Shown piece after piece: positions 25,680 through 34,739 of a stretch of DNA of 64,000 nt. The notes below the pieces were generated by a model that saw only the letters and a list, made by a program, of their open reading frames with translations, was not told the origin of the DNA and searched no databases. This stretch comes from CAYFZO01 sp965223735 (GTDB lineage Bacteria; Pseudomonadota; Gammaproteobacteria; Poriferisulfidales; Oxydemutatoraceae), in the NCBI GenBank assembly GCA_965223735.1, contig OZ245010.1, positions 248,001 to 312,000 on the forward strand. Reading direction: 5' to 3'. The position numbers and the translations under genes are program-made. Numbering within the stretch: position 1 is the stretch's first letter; every line of letters begins with the position of its first letter.

Positions 25680-26639
25680 ATGAGCAACGCCGGAAAACCC
25701 TCCAGCGCGCCTGCTGCAATCCGCGTCGGCGTACGCCATATTGAGGTCACCGACGCCGCCGGCGGGCGGCGGCTCGACAATTATCTGTTCACGCACTTCA
25801 AGAGTGTGCCTAAAAGCCGTATTTACCGCGCCATCCGCAGTGGTCAGGTGCGTATCAACGGTGGCCGGGCTGCGCCTTCGCGGCAGGTCGCAGACGGCGA
25901 CGTGATCCGGGTGCCGCCGCTGACCGTCGTCGCCCCCGCATTGTCCGGTGTCAGCGAACGCGACGCACGGCGTTTTGAGCGCAACGTGGTCTTTGAAGAC
26001 GAGCATTTTCTGGTGCTCGACAAACCTGCCGGCATCGTCGTGCACGGCGGCAGCCGCCATAATTTCGGTCTGGTCGAGGTTTCGCGTCACCTGCGCAGAG
26101 GACAGCGCTTCCCTGCGCTCACACATCGTCTCGATCGCGGTACCAGTGGCTGTCTCCTGTTTGCAAAGTCGCAGTGCGCGTTGGTTGAAGCACAACGCGC
26201 GTTTCGTTTGCGCGAAGCCGACAAGACCTACACGGCGCTGGTCATCGGGGAATGGGATGGAGCCGTGTCGCAAGTGTGCCTGCCGTTGGCCGTCAGATCG
26301 CGGACGGCGGGGCCGAAAGTGGCTGTGGATCAGGATGCGGGCAAGCCCGCGGTAACCGATTTTGAGATTACCGCCCGGCTTGACGGCTGCACTTTGCTGC
26401 GTGTGAAGCTGCGCACTGGGCGGATGCACCAGATCCGGGTGCACGCCGCGGCGTGCGGGCATCCGGTCGCGGGCGACCGGCGCTACGGCAGTTTCCGGGC
26501 CAACCGTGATTTTGAAAAACTCGGTCTGCGGCGGCTGTTTCTGCACGCGCAGCGTCTCTCGCTGAAGTGCATGGGGCGCGAGTATGATTTTGAATCGCCG
26601 ACACCGGAGGCGTTGTCCGGGGTGCTGCAGAAGTTATAA
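25680..26639 (+). CDS. rluC: 23S rRNA pseudouridine synthase RluC
   Basis: 319 residues from ATG 25680; upstream in-frame sequence lacks family features. An S4 RNA-binding domain (GGRRLDNYLFTHFKSVPKS..) precedes the RluA-type catalytic core with HRLDRGTSG, whose Asp is the nucleophile. Products are pseudouridines in 23S rRNA, at 955, 2504 and 2580 in E. coli. Placement opposite rne supports RluC over RluD. Confidence 0.95.
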   Translation: MSNAGKPSSAPAAIRVGVRHIEVTDAAGGRRLDNYLFTHFKSVPKSRIYRAIRSGQVRINGGRAAPSRQVADGDVIRVPPLTVVAPALSGVSERDARRFERNVVFEDEHFLVLDKPAGIVVHGGSRHNFGLVEVSRHLRRGQRFPALTHRLDRGTSGCLLFAKSQCALVEAQRAFRLREADKTYTALVIGEWDGAVSQVCLPLAVRSRTAGPKVAVDQDAGKPAVTDFEITARLDGCTLLRVKLRTGRMHQIRVHAAACGHPVAGDRRYGSFRANRDFEKLGLRRLFLHAQRLSLKCMGREYDFESPTPEALSGVLQKL

Positions 26640-26681
26640 GGTGGCGTGTGTTCTTATATAATCATTTTTTGACCCAAGCGG

Positions 26682-27635
26682 ATGAACACAATGGCGGATG
26701 AAGAACAAAAAGCATTGATACAGATTGTGCAGGCGCAACTGGCGGAGCAACGCCTCAGGCGCCGGTGGCGGCTGTTTTTCAGATTTGCTTTCCTCGGTTT
26801 GTTTGCGGTGCTGGTGTTTGCACTGGTGCTGGGGCCCGGCGTCGGTATTGCGCCGACGGCGGTCGGCGAACACGCGGCCCTGATCAGGCTCGAAGGCGCG
26901 ATCTTCGCCGACGCGGGTGTGCCGGTCGGCGGCGATGCACGCGACATCAGGAAGTCATTGCGCGAGGCGTTTGAAACCGAGTATGCGCGGGTAGTGATTC
27001 TCGAGATCAACACGCCCGGCGGCAGTCCGGTGCAGTCGGCGTATATCGCCGACGAGATCCTGCGCCTGCGCGAGGAATATCCCGACAAGCCCCTGTATGC
27101 GGTGATCGCCGACCTCTGTATGTCGGGCGGAATGTACGCGGCGGCGGCAGCCGATCAGGTGTACGCCGATCCCGCCAGCTTAATCGGCTCGATCGGCGTT
27201 GTGTTCGGAGGGTTCGGCTTTGTCGAGACCATGGAAAAACTTGGCGTTGAGCGTAGGCTGATGACCGCCGGCAGGAACAAGGCGATGCTCGACCCGTTTC
27301 TACCCGAGGATCCGGGGCAGGTCGCGCACGCGCAAAAGCTGTTGGATCAGGTCCACGCGCAATTCATAGAACGTGTGAAGGAAGGACGCAAAGGCAAGCT
27401 CGACGAGGACTCGGAGTTGTTCGACGGTCTGTTCTGGACCGGCGAACAGGCGCTGGAACTCGGGTTGATAGACGGTTTCGGGGACGTGCGTTATGTCGTC
27501 GAGGAGATCAGCGGTCTCGAAGAGATCGTTGAGTACGAAACGCGCAGATCGTGGTGGGAAAGCTTGCCTGGCGACTTGGGATCAGCGGTTGCAACCCGCC
27601 TGTTCCAGTTGTTGACGCAGCTGTCGTTGCGCTGA
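26682..27635 (+). CDS. sppA: Signal peptide peptidase A-like serine peptidase (S49)
   Basis: 317 residues, the short single-domain form. A hydrophobic anchor at about residues 27-50 follows a charged N-terminus. Catalytic Ser lies in LCMSGGMYAAAAADQVYADP and the Lys in the RNKAMLDPF region, as in SppA. It probably degrades cleaved signal peptides in the membrane. A TATAAT at 26657-26662 lies 20 bp before the start, but no clear -35 box was seen. Confidence 0.9.
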   Translation: MNTMADEEQKALIQIVQAQLAEQRLRRRWRLFFRFAFLGLFAVLVFALVLGPGVGIAPTAVGEHAALIRLEGAIFADAGVPVGGDARDIRKSLREAFETEYARVVILEINTPGGSPVQSAYIADEILRLREEYPDKPLYAVIADLCMSGGMYAAAAADQVYADPASLIGSIGVVFGGFGFVETMEKLGVERRLMTAGRNKAMLDPFLPEDPGQVAHAQKLLDQVHAQFIERVKEGRKGKLDEDSELFDGLFWTGEQALELGLIDGFGDVRYVVEEISGLEEIVEYETRRSWWESLPGDLGSAVATRLFQLLTQLSLR

Positions 27636-27698
27636 TTCCGGATACCCCGGACGTTGCAATACCGCGGATGCTCAAAAAGCGCCGCGCGCATGACGCGG

Positions 27699-28283
27699 TC
27701 ACGGCAGTTCCAGGCCGGCCTGCCGAAGCATTCGGCATAAGGCGATCAACGGCAGCCCGAGCAGGGCGGTGGGGTCGTCGCTTTCAATGTGATCAAACAG
27801 GGTGATGCCGAGCGCCTCGCTGCGAAAACTGCCGGCACAGTCAAGTGGTTGTTCCCGTTCCATGTAGCGCGCGATCTCGTCGTCGCTTAACTTGCGAAAG
27901 CGGACCGTCGTGACCGTGTCCTTGATCCAATGGCGGTCGGCTGCAGCATCCAGCAGGCAAACGCAGGTGTGGAATTCAGCCGCGCCGTCGGAGCACAGTC
28001 CCAACTGCCGCCGCGCGGCGTCGAGGTCGGCGGGCTTGCCGAGGATCTCACCGCCGATGCAGGCAGCCTGATCGGAACCGACGATCAGCGCGTCAGGGCA
28101 CGCAGCGGCGACCGCGCGCGCTTTTCCTAGTGCGAGCCGCGCGACCATCGCCGCAATGGTTTCGCCGTCGCGGGGCGTTTCGTCAATCCCGGAGACCCGT
28201 ACTTCAAAGTCGAGGCCCAGACGCGCGAGCAAGGCGCGGCGCGACGGTGATCCGGAGGCGAGAATGATCGTGCTTGCGGGCAA
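27699..28283 (-). CDS. Maf/YceF-family nucleotide pyrophosphatase
   Basis: 194 residues starting at TTG 28283. Maf proteins hydrolyse non-canonical nucleoside triphosphates; the YceF subfamily prefers 7-methyl-GTP and usually sits next to yceD-rpmF-plsX-fabH, as here. Motifs: ILASGSPSRRALLARLG, SGIDETP, VGSDQAA and the later SFRSEALG with IESDDPTALLGLPL. The start is only 17 bp from the tnpB element border, so its promoter may have been replaced by the insertion. Confidence 0.92.
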   Translation of the reverse strand: MPASTIILASGSPSRRALLARLGLDFEVRVSGIDETPRDGETIAAMVARLALGKARAVAAACPDALIVGSDQAACIGGEILGKPADLDAARRQLGLCSDGAAEFHTCVCLLDAAADRHWIKDTVTTVRFRKLSDDEIARYMEREQPLDCAGSFRSEALGITLFDHIESDDPTALLGLPLIALCRMLRQAGLELP

Positions 28284-28292
28284 TGGTCTTCC

Positions 28293-28327
28293 AAAGATAA
28301 GGGAATTATATACTTAAATCTACAAAG
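28293..28327. repeat. Left 8-bp direct repeat and terminal inverted repeat of the tnpB element
   Basis: AAAGATAA at 28293-28300 is the direct repeat; 28301-28327 is the inverted repeat (GGGAATTATATACTT then AAATCTACAAA). It aligns to the right end with about 24 matches over 27 positions and one gap. The tnpB stop codon (28306-28308) lies inside it. Confidence 0.7.
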
Positions 28328-29556
28328 ACTTCAGTATCCATTTGACGCTTCATAGGCCGAGTAACCTCGCCACCTCCGCGTCCGGTAGCTCCATTCCCAA
28401 AGGCCAGGATATTCAACGCGTCATTCACATCCGCATGATCCCGATGACCGCATTCGGTACAGTGAAAACTGCGTCCCTTGCGATTCTCTTTTGAAACATG
28501 CCCGCAGGCATGGCAGGTCCGGCTGGTGTAGGCCGCCGGCACTTTCACCACCGACGCCTTGTACGACAGGCATTGTTCCAGCTTGTACCAGCCCGTTGCC
28601 AATATCCCGCGGTTCAGGTCGGTCTTCTGACGGACGTTCGCGCCCGGGCTGTCCATCGTCCCTTTCGTGCTCGCCGTCATCCCTTGCGTATTCAAGTCTT
28701 CTGGATAGACCACGTCATAATAGCGGTCGGAAATCTCCCTTGAAACCTGATGGCACCAATTAGTGCGCGCCTGCACGATCTGCGCCGCCGCCTTTTGCGC
28801 CCGGAGATAGCGTCCTGACGCCCTGCGCTCCGCCTTCCTGCTGCCGCCGTCCCGCCTTGCCATCATCCGCTGATAACGCCGCTTCCTCGCGTCCAGTCTT
28901 CTGGTGTCCGGCGCGCGGTAGATCGTCCCGTCCGACAGCGCCATCTGCGCGACATTCCGGTCGATACCGACCTCTGTTGGAATATGCGGCAAGGCCGCTC
29001 CCTGTTCCGTCTCATACACCAGATACGCATACCAGTCGCCGTGCCCGTTCTTGATGGTGCCGCTCACCGCCCTTGCGTCGGGATACGGGTTATGGCCGAT
29101 GAGTCTCACCTGCCCGATTTTCTGCACGTGCAGCCATTTGCCGTTGATCTTGAATGTGCCGGCGCCCAACGGGATACTGGCTGTTGAGGTGTAGCGCCCC
29201 TTGAACTTCGGCAGGCCGCCCTGCTTTTTATAAAACTTCCTGTAATTTATCTCTATTGCTTTGAGGGGCGTCCTGACAATGTGGCATAAGTATTCATTCA
29301 GCCGCGGATCCGTTTTGCGCAGGTTGGTAAAACGCTTATACAGCGAGTATGCCCGGGAATCACATTGGTCGTAAAATACATACTCGTCCCTCAATACACC
29401 GACAAAGTGATTCCACATATAACGGCAGGCGCCGGCCGTCGCCCACAACTTCCTCGCCTTCGCGCGGGTCTGGGGGTGCAGTCTGTATCTGATTGTCCGG
29501 TGTGTTTTCATTAAGTCTGTTCAGCATGATTTGTAGATTTTTGTATAATAAGTCCC
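28301..29556. mobile_element. 1256-bp tnpB-only element with terminal inverted repeats and 8-bp flanking direct repeats
   Basis: The element begins GGGAATTAT and ends, on the other strand, GGGACTTAT. AAAGATAA lies directly outside both ends (28293-28300 and 29557-29564). Its only gene is tnpB, whose stop is 5 bp from the left end. IS200/IS605 and IS607 elements normally have subterminal hairpins and make no target duplication, so this looks like a MITE or other TIR element carrying a captured tnpB. No tnpA and no DDE transposase are present. Confidence 0.7.
28306..29511 (-). CDS. tnpB: RNA-guided nuclease TnpB
   Basis: 401 residues. TnpB is the transposon-encoded ancestor of Cas12, cutting DNA guided by an omega RNA made from the element end. 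RuvC residues look intact: D184 in GIDRNVAQMALSDG, E271 in VVYPEDLN, D361 in HADVNDALNIL. A zinc ribbon CHAC...CTEC (C333, C336, C351, C354) lies between the last two. The stop is 5 bp from the element border, so an omega RNA would overlap the last part of the coding sequence, with guide sequence beyond the border in the maf leader. No tnpA is present. Confidence 0.94.
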   Translation of the reverse strand: MKTHRTIRYRLHPQTRAKARKLWATAGACRYMWNHFVGVLRDEYVFYDQCDSRAYSLYKRFTNLRKTDPRLNEYLCHIVRTPLKAIEINYRKFYKKQGGLPKFKGRYTSTASIPLGAGTFKINGKWLHVQKIGQVRLIGHNPYPDARAVSGTIKNGHGDWYAYLVYETEQGAALPHIPTEVGIDRNVAQMALSDGTIYRAPDTRRLDARKRRYQRMMARRDGGSRKAERRASGRYLRAQKAAAQIVQARTNWCHQVSREISDRYYDVVYPEDLNTQGMTASTKGTMDSPGANVRQKTDLNRGILATGWYKLEQCLSYKASVVKVPAAYTSRTCHACGHVSKENRKGRSFHCTECGHRDHADVNDALNILAFGNGATGRGGGEVTRPMKRQMDTEVFVDLSI

Positions 29557-29564
29557 AAAGATAA
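29530..29564. repeat. Right terminal inverted repeat and 8-bp direct repeat of the tnpB element
   Basis: 29530-29556 is the inverted repeat (TTTGTAGATTT then TTGTATAATAAGTCCC); 29557-29564 is AAAGATAA, identical to the left direct repeat. The tnpB start is 19 bp inside, so the repeat may also carry the tnpB promoter. Confidence 0.7.
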
Positions 29565-29689
29565 CACGCGCCACGCTGTTTTCCGTAGGGTGCGGTTGTC
29601 TGATATGGGCGGACGGCGATATGATGGCAGATTGTGACGTTCATTATCCGGCGCCCGAGACGCTAAGTTGAAAAATCGGAGACCAAGCC

Positions 29690-29890
29690 ATGGCAGTGCA
29701 GCAGAATCGAAAGACGCCTTCAAAGCGCGGTATGCGCCGTTCACACGACAAGCTGGGCAAGGCGACGCTGTCGGCAGACGCGACCACCGGAACGCGCCAC
29801 CGGCGCCACCATATCAGCCCCGACGGTTTCTACCGCGGGCGGGAAGTCATTCCTGCGGAAATTGCCGGCGAAGAAACGGCGGAGGAATAA
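29690..29890 (+). CDS. rpmF: 50S ribosomal protein bL32
   Basis: 66 residues. MAVQQNRKTPSKRGMRRSHD is the typical bL32 N-terminus and RRHHISPDGFYRGREV follows as in the family. The zinc cysteines of C+ forms are absent, as in enterobacterial L32. It opens the rpmF-plsX-fabH cluster. yceD, which usually precedes it, is not present; the tnpB element lies 125 bp upstream. Confidence 0.97.
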   Translation: MAVQQNRKTPSKRGMRRSHDKLGKATLSADATTGTRHRRHHISPDGFYRGREVIPAEIAGEETAEE

Positions 29891-30005
29891 CCGACACGCC
29901 GCCGCGTTTGAGCGCAGCGGACGCCGGTGAAACGCCTTGACCGGGCGAGGCGATTTCCGGGATGGATGTACCATGCTCAAAAATCGCTTTTTTCCACCGA
30001 AGTGA

Positions 30006-31010
30006 ATGAGTGTCGCCATCTCAATCGACGTGATGAGCGGTGATCACGGCCTCGATGTCTCCGTGCCCGCCGCGCTGTCCGTACTCGCGCGTCATCAGGA
30101 CACTTCACTGATTCTGGCCGGCGACGGGCAGCAGCTTCAGTCGGCGCTGGCAGTGCACGACTATCCGAAGTCGCGCCTGCAATGTGTTCATGCCTCTCAA
30201 CAGATCAAGATGGACGAGGAGCCAACGTATGCCCTGAGGGCGAAAAAAGATTCCTCGATGCGGATCGCCGTGAACCTAGTGCGTGAAGGCAAGGCCGCGG
30301 CCTGCGTCAGCGCAGGCAACACCGGCGCGCTGATGGCGATATCGCGTTATGTGCTGCGGATGCTGGCGGGCATCGAGCGTCCGGCGATCACGGCGGCGTT
30401 GCCGACATTGTCGGGACATACGCACATGCTTGACCTCGGCGCCAACGTGGATTGCAAGGCCGAGCATTTATTCCAGTTTGCGATGATGGGGTCGGTGCTG
30501 GTGTCGGCGCTTGACAGCATCGAGAAGCCGCGCGTCGGATTGCTTAATATCGGACAGGAGACGATCAAGGGCAACGATCAGGTCAAGGAAGCTGATCGGC
30601 AGTTGCGTGAGAGCCCGCTGAACTATATCGGTTACGTCGAGGGCAACCAGATCTACCGGGGCGTTGCCGACGTGATCGTCGCCGACGGCTTTGCTGGCAA
30701 CGTTTCGCTCAAGACTTCCGAGGGGGTTGCCGAATTCATCACCGACACGTTGCGCCATGCGTTCTCGCGCAACGGACTGACGCGCCTCGCGGGCCTGACG
30801 GCGGCGCCGGTGCTCAAGTCGGTGCGTGAGGTGATTGACCCGCGCCGCTATAATGGCGCAAGCCTGCTCGGCCTGCAGGGGGTGGTGATCAAGAGTCACG
30901 GGGGGGCCGACGCCGTTGCCTTTGAGCACGCGATCGAAACCGCCCGCATCGAGGCTTTGAAGCAGGTACCGCAATTGATAGACAGACAACTCGAAGCGAT
31001 CTTGGCGTAG
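30006..31010 (+). CDS. plsX: Phosphate acyltransferase PlsX
   Basis: 334 residues. Converts acyl-ACP to acyl-phosphate for phospholipid synthesis. Family features: ISIDVMSGDHGLDVSVPAAL at the start, SAGNTGALMA, LGANVDCKAEHLFQFA and VADGFAGNVSLKTSEG. fabH follows after 4 bp, so the two are co-transcribed. Confidence 0.97.
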   Translation: MSVAISIDVMSGDHGLDVSVPAALSVLARHQDTSLILAGDGQQLQSALAVHDYPKSRLQCVHASQQIKMDEEPTYALRAKKDSSMRIAVNLVREGKAAACVSAGNTGALMAISRYVLRMLAGIERPAITAALPTLSGHTHMLDLGANVDCKAEHLFQFAMMGSVLVSALDSIEKPRVGLLNIGQETIKGNDQVKEADRQLRESPLNYIGYVEGNQIYRGVADVIVADGFAGNVSLKTSEGVAEFITDTLRHAFSRNGLTRLAGLTAAPVLKSVREVIDPRRYNGASLLGLQGVVIKSHGGADAVAFEHAIETARIEALKQVPQLIDRQLEAILA

Positions 31011-31014
31011 TGCG

Positions 31015-31980
31015 ATGGCGGTTTTTTCCCGTATTGCCGGCACCGGCGCTTACCTACCCGAGAAGGTTTTGACCAACGCCGATCTGGAGGCGCTTGTCGC
31101 AACCTCGGACCAGTGGATCCGGGAACGCACCGGTATCAGTGAGCGCCGCATCGCGGCCGACGGTGAAAGCGCCTGCGATCTCGCCATGCACGCCGCAAAC
31201 AACGCGCTCGAGATGGCCGGCGTGGCGGCCGGTGAGGTGGATCTGATCGTTGTCGCGACGACTACGTCGGACAAGGTGTTTCCGAGCACCGCCTGTCAGT
31301 TGCAGGGCCGGCTCGGCGTCAGCGGCTCTCCGGCGTTTGACGTGCAGGCTGTGTGCACCGGCTTCATCTACGCGCTTGACGTCGCCGACCGCTTCGTGCG
31401 CGCCGGCGATGCGTGCAACGCGCTGGTTGTCGGCACTGAAGTGCTGTCGCGTATTATTGATTGGCGCGACCGCGGGACTTGCGTGTTGTTCGGCGACGGC
31501 GCTGGCGCAGCGGTGTTGCAGGCGGCGGACGAGCCGGGCATCTATTCGACGCATCTGCACGCCGACGGCCGCTACGAAGAGCTGCTGCACGCGCCGGGCG
31601 GTCCGGGCGCGGGCGCGTCCGAAGACGCCGATGGGTACATCCGCATGAAAGGCAACGAGGTGTTCAGGATGGCGGTGAACACGCTCGGCAGCATCGTCGA
31701 TGAGACGCTCGCCGCGAACGACTTTGACCGCTCCGACGTGAACTGGCTGGTGCCGCATCAGGCGAACCACCGCATCATCGCGGCGACCGCGAAAAAATTG
31801 GGGATGCCGATGGAGCGGGTGGTCGTGACGGTCGATCGCCACGGCAATACTTCGGCGGCCTCAATCCCGCTGGCGCTCGACGAGGCGGTGCGCGACGGGC
31901 GCATTCGGCGCGGCGACTGCCTGATGCTCGAGGCCTTCGGCGGCGGCTTTACCTGGGGATCAGCCCTGCTTAAGTTTTGA
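31015..31980 (+). CDS. fabH: 3-oxoacyl-ACP synthase III
   Basis: 321 residues. Condenses acetyl-CoA with malonyl-ACP to start fatty acid synthesis. The catalytic triad is visible: Cys in VQAVCTGFIYAL, His in VPHQANHRI, Asn in HGNTSAASIP. The usual fabD-fabG-acpP genes do not follow; uvrC begins directly after the stop. Confidence 0.97.
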   Translation: MAVFSRIAGTGAYLPEKVLTNADLEALVATSDQWIRERTGISERRIAADGESACDLAMHAANNALEMAGVAAGEVDLIVVATTTSDKVFPSTACQLQGRLGVSGSPAFDVQAVCTGFIYALDVADRFVRAGDACNALVVGTEVLSRIIDWRDRGTCVLFGDGAGAAVLQAADEPGIYSTHLHADGRYEELLHAPGGPGAGASEDADGYIRMKGNEVFRMAVNTLGSIVDETLAANDFDRSDVNWLVPHQANHRIIAATAKKLGMPMERVVVTVDRHGNTSAASIPLALDEAVRDGRIRRGDCLMLEAFGGGFTWGSALLKF

Positions 31981-31985
31981 CGGCG

Positions 31986-33830
31986 ATGAGTGGGTTGCCG
32001 CAGACCGCCCCGGATTTTGACGTGCAGGATTTCCTGCGCAACCTGACGCACAAGCCGGGGGTCTATCGGATGCTCGACGCAGGAGGCGAGATTCTTTACG
32101 TCGGCAAGGCGAAGGACCTGAAGAAACGTGTTACGACTTATTTCCGAAAGCAGAGTTGGGGGACGAAAACGCAGTTGATGATGCAGCAACTGCGCCGCGT
32201 CGAGATTACCGTCACCGCGACCGAAGCCGAGGCGTTGCTGCTCGAGAACAACCTGATCAAGGAACACCGTCCGCGTTACAACGTGCTGCTTCGGGACGAC
32301 AAAAGTTATCCCTACATCCGCATCACCGACGGCACGTTTCCGCGGCTCACCTTTTATCGCGGTTTCCGCAAACAGCCCGGGCGCTATTTCGGTCCCTATC
32401 CGGGGGTTGGCGCGGTGCGTGAGACGCTGAACCTGCTGTTCAAGCTGTTCAGGTTGCGTCAATGCGACGACAGTTTTTTTAAAAACCGCACGCGCCCGTG
32501 TTTGCAATACCAGATCAGGCGTTGCAGCGCGCCGTGCGTCGGTCTGATCGGTGAAGATGCGTACCGCGACGACCTCGCGCTCGCAGTCGAGGTGTTGTCT
32601 GGCAACGGGGGCCGGGTGATCGAGACTCTGGTCGAACGCATGGACGGCGCGTCGCAACTCAGGGACTATGAGCGCGCGGGGCGATGCCGCGATCAGATCC
32701 GGGCGTTGCGGGTAATGTCGGAGCAGCAGCGCGTGAGCGCCGACAAGGGCGACACCGACATCATCGCGTGCAGCGTCAAGGGTGGCAGTGTCTGCGTGCA
32801 GGTGTTCAACGTGCGCGCGGGGCTGAACATCGGCAACCGCGCATATTACCCGACGTTGCCGCACGACGAAGTCGGTGCGGGTGAATTGTTGACCGCTTTT
32901 ATCGGGCAGTATTACCTGGCGCGGCAGGTGCCGCAGGAGTTGGTCGTCAGTCATGCACCCGACGACGCGCCGGCTCTGCGGGCGATGCTTGAACACAAGG
33001 CCGGACGCAAGGTGGTGCTGACAACGGTGGTGCGCGATGCGAAACGCAAATGGCTCGACTTTGCAATCGACAACGCCGCGCTCGCGCTCGACGCGAGGCT
33101 GTCGTCGAAAGCTGGCGTGCGAAAGCGACTGACGGCGTTACAGGAGATGCTTGACCTCGAGGAGATCCCGGTACGCATGGAATGTTTTGACATCAGTCAC
33201 ACGCAGGGTGAGGCGACGGTCGCCTCGTGCGTGGTGTTCGGCGCCGACGGCCCGCTGAAATCCGAATACCGGCGCTTCAACATAGAAAATGTGACAGCAG
33301 GTGACGATTACGCCGCGATGCGTCAGGCGATTGATCGGCGCTACCGCAGGTTGGTTGCGGGTGAAGGCAAGTTGCCCGACGTGTTGTTCATAGACGGCGG
33401 CAAAGGGCAGGTCAGGCGTGCGTGCGAAGTTCTGCAGGAGTTCGGCGTGGTTGACACGGCGGTGGTCGGCGTTGCTAAGGGGCCGCAGCGGAAGCCCGGC
33501 ATGGAGACGCTGCTGCTCGCCAACGGCGATCGGCTGGTTACGCCGGACGCTGACTCGGCGGCGCTGCATCTGATACAGCAGATACGCGATGAAGCGCACC
33601 GTTTTGCCATTGCCGGGCACCGTCGCCGCAGAGCCGCCCGGCGCAACCGCTCGCCGCTTGAGAATATCCCGGGACTTGGCCCGAAACGCCGCCGGCAATT
33701 GCTGAAGCATTTCGGCGGCCTACGCGGAATTAATCGCGCGAGCGTCGAAGAGCTTGGCAAAGTGTCCGGTATCAGCGGACGTCTCGCCGAATCGATCTAC
33801 GAGACCTTGCACACCGAGGGTTGGCAATGA
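31986..33830 (+). CDS. uvrC: Excinuclease ABC subunit C
   Basis: 614 residues from ATG 31986; a TTG at 31977 overlapping the fabH stop is the alternative start. UvrC makes both incisions in nucleotide excision repair. An N-terminal GIY-YIG nuclease (PGVYRMLDAGGEILYVGKA), a UvrB-binding segment near residues 200-240, an RNase H-like domain (MECFDISHTQGE) and a C-terminal helix-hairpin-helix pair (ENIPGLGPKRRRQLLKHFGG) are present. It overlaps pgsA by ATGA. Confidence 0.97.
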   Translation: MSGLPQTAPDFDVQDFLRNLTHKPGVYRMLDAGGEILYVGKAKDLKKRVTTYFRKQSWGTKTQLMMQQLRRVEITVTATEAEALLLENNLIKEHRPRYNVLLRDDKSYPYIRITDGTFPRLTFYRGFRKQPGRYFGPYPGVGAVRETLNLLFKLFRLRQCDDSFFKNRTRPCLQYQIRRCSAPCVGLIGEDAYRDDLALAVEVLSGNGGRVIETLVERMDGASQLRDYERAGRCRDQIRALRVMSEQQRVSADKGDTDIIACSVKGGSVCVQVFNVRAGLNIGNRAYYPTLPHDEVGAGELLTAFIGQYYLARQVPQELVVSHAPDDAPALRAMLEHKAGRKVVLTTVVRDAKRKWLDFAIDNAALALDARLSSKAGVRKRLTALQEMLDLEEIPVRMECFDISHTQGEATVASCVVFGADGPLKSEYRRFNIENVTAGDDYAAMRQAIDRRYRRLVAGEGKLPDVLFIDGGKGQVRRACEVLQEFGVVDTAVVGVAKGPQRKPGMETLLLANGDRLVTPDADSAALHLIQQIRDEAHRFAIAGHRRRRAARRNRSPLENIPGLGPKRRRQLLKHFGGLRGINRASVEELGKVSGISGRLAESIYETLHTEGWQ

Positions 33831-34378
33831 TCAATTTGCCGACCGTATTGACCTTAACGCGCATCGTGCTCATTCCACTGCTGATCGTGGCGTTTTACCT
33901 CCCGCTGTGGTGGAGCGGCCCGGCTGCCGCCGCGGTTTTTACGCTCGCCGCGCTGACTGACGCGCTCGACGGTTACCTCGCGCGCCGCACGCGGAAGACA
34001 ACGCGTTTCGGCGCGTTTCTTGACCCGGTCGCCGATAAGCTGATCGTCGCGGCGGCGCTGGTCCTGGTCATTGAACGCGCCGAGACTTGGGTGGTCACGG
34101 TGCCGGCGCTGGTGATCATCGCGCGCGAGATCGCGGTGTCGGCGTTGCGTGAATGGATGGCCGAGGTCGGCGACAGCCGCGCGGTCGCTGTTACCTTTCT
34201 CGGGAAGTTAAAGACCGTCATGCAGATGGCGGCGATCATCGCGCTGCTTTTGAATCAACCGGTATTCGGCCTGCCGGCGTTTGAGATCGGAGTGCTGCTG
34301 CTGTACACGTCGGCAATCCTGACCGTGTGGTCGATGCTGGTTTACCTGCTGGCGGCGCGCAGGCATTTTCCGACCTGA
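33827..34378 (+). CDS. pgsA: CDP-diacylglycerol--glycerol-3-phosphate 3-phosphatidyltransferase
   Basis: 183 residues from ATG 33827, coupled to the uvrC stop. Makes phosphatidylglycerol phosphate at the inner membrane. The CDP-alcohol phosphotransferase motif is complete: DALDGYLARR, then FGAFLDPVADK. About five membrane segments. uvrC-pgsA followed by tRNAs Gly, Cys and Leu is also the E. coli order. Confidence 0.96.
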   Translation: MINLPTVLTLTRIVLIPLLIVAFYLPLWWSGPAAAAVFTLAALTDALDGYLARRTRKTTRFGAFLDPVADKLIVAAALVLVIERAETWVVTVPALVIIAREIAVSALREWMAEVGDSRAVAVTFLGKLKTVMQMAAIIALLLNQPVFGLPAFEIGVLLLYTSAILTVWSMLVYLLAARRHFPT

Positions 34379-34423
34379 CCGGTGGGCAGATCTTCATGAA
34401 ACAGACTGTATGCAATAGCGCGC

Positions 34424-34642
34424 CGGGGTCAAACAATCTCCGTGCACGGTGGGGAGATTACTCAGTTGTTCCGTGAGATCATCAAAGTGGATGCAACGGC
34501 AGCCCGGTGGGGCATTGAAGGGTAGCTTGTCGCCTGGGATATTTTCGGGGTGATGAAGCATCTCCCGCGTGCGTTTGCCGATCCTGTTATTCTCGATCTT
34601 CCGTACAACCTGTTCGGGAATTTCAGCAGCAATTCATTATGA
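34424..34642 (+). pseudogene. Decayed remnant of a DNA methyltransferase-like gene
   Basis: One frame reads GQTISVHGGEITQLFREI, KVDATAARWGIEG, a TAG stop, then WDIFGVMKHLPRAFADPVI followed by LDLPYNLFGNF and a final stop at 34640-34642. The FADxVIxDPPYNL-like stretch (here DLPY) resembles motif IV of amino-methyltransferases, and the preceding sequence suits the region before it. It is too short and interrupted to be functional. It lies beside the 3' end of an inverted tRNA-Gly. The remaining bases from 34379 to 34739 show no other gene. Family assignment is tentative. Confidence 0.4.
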
Positions 34643-34739
34643 CGAAGACGTCCGGGCTGGCAGCCGCTATGGGCAACGACCGGAATCCCACCTCAGGCCA
34701 CTTGGCGGCGAAGAGTAGCGGAATACCGGAATGTGGGAA

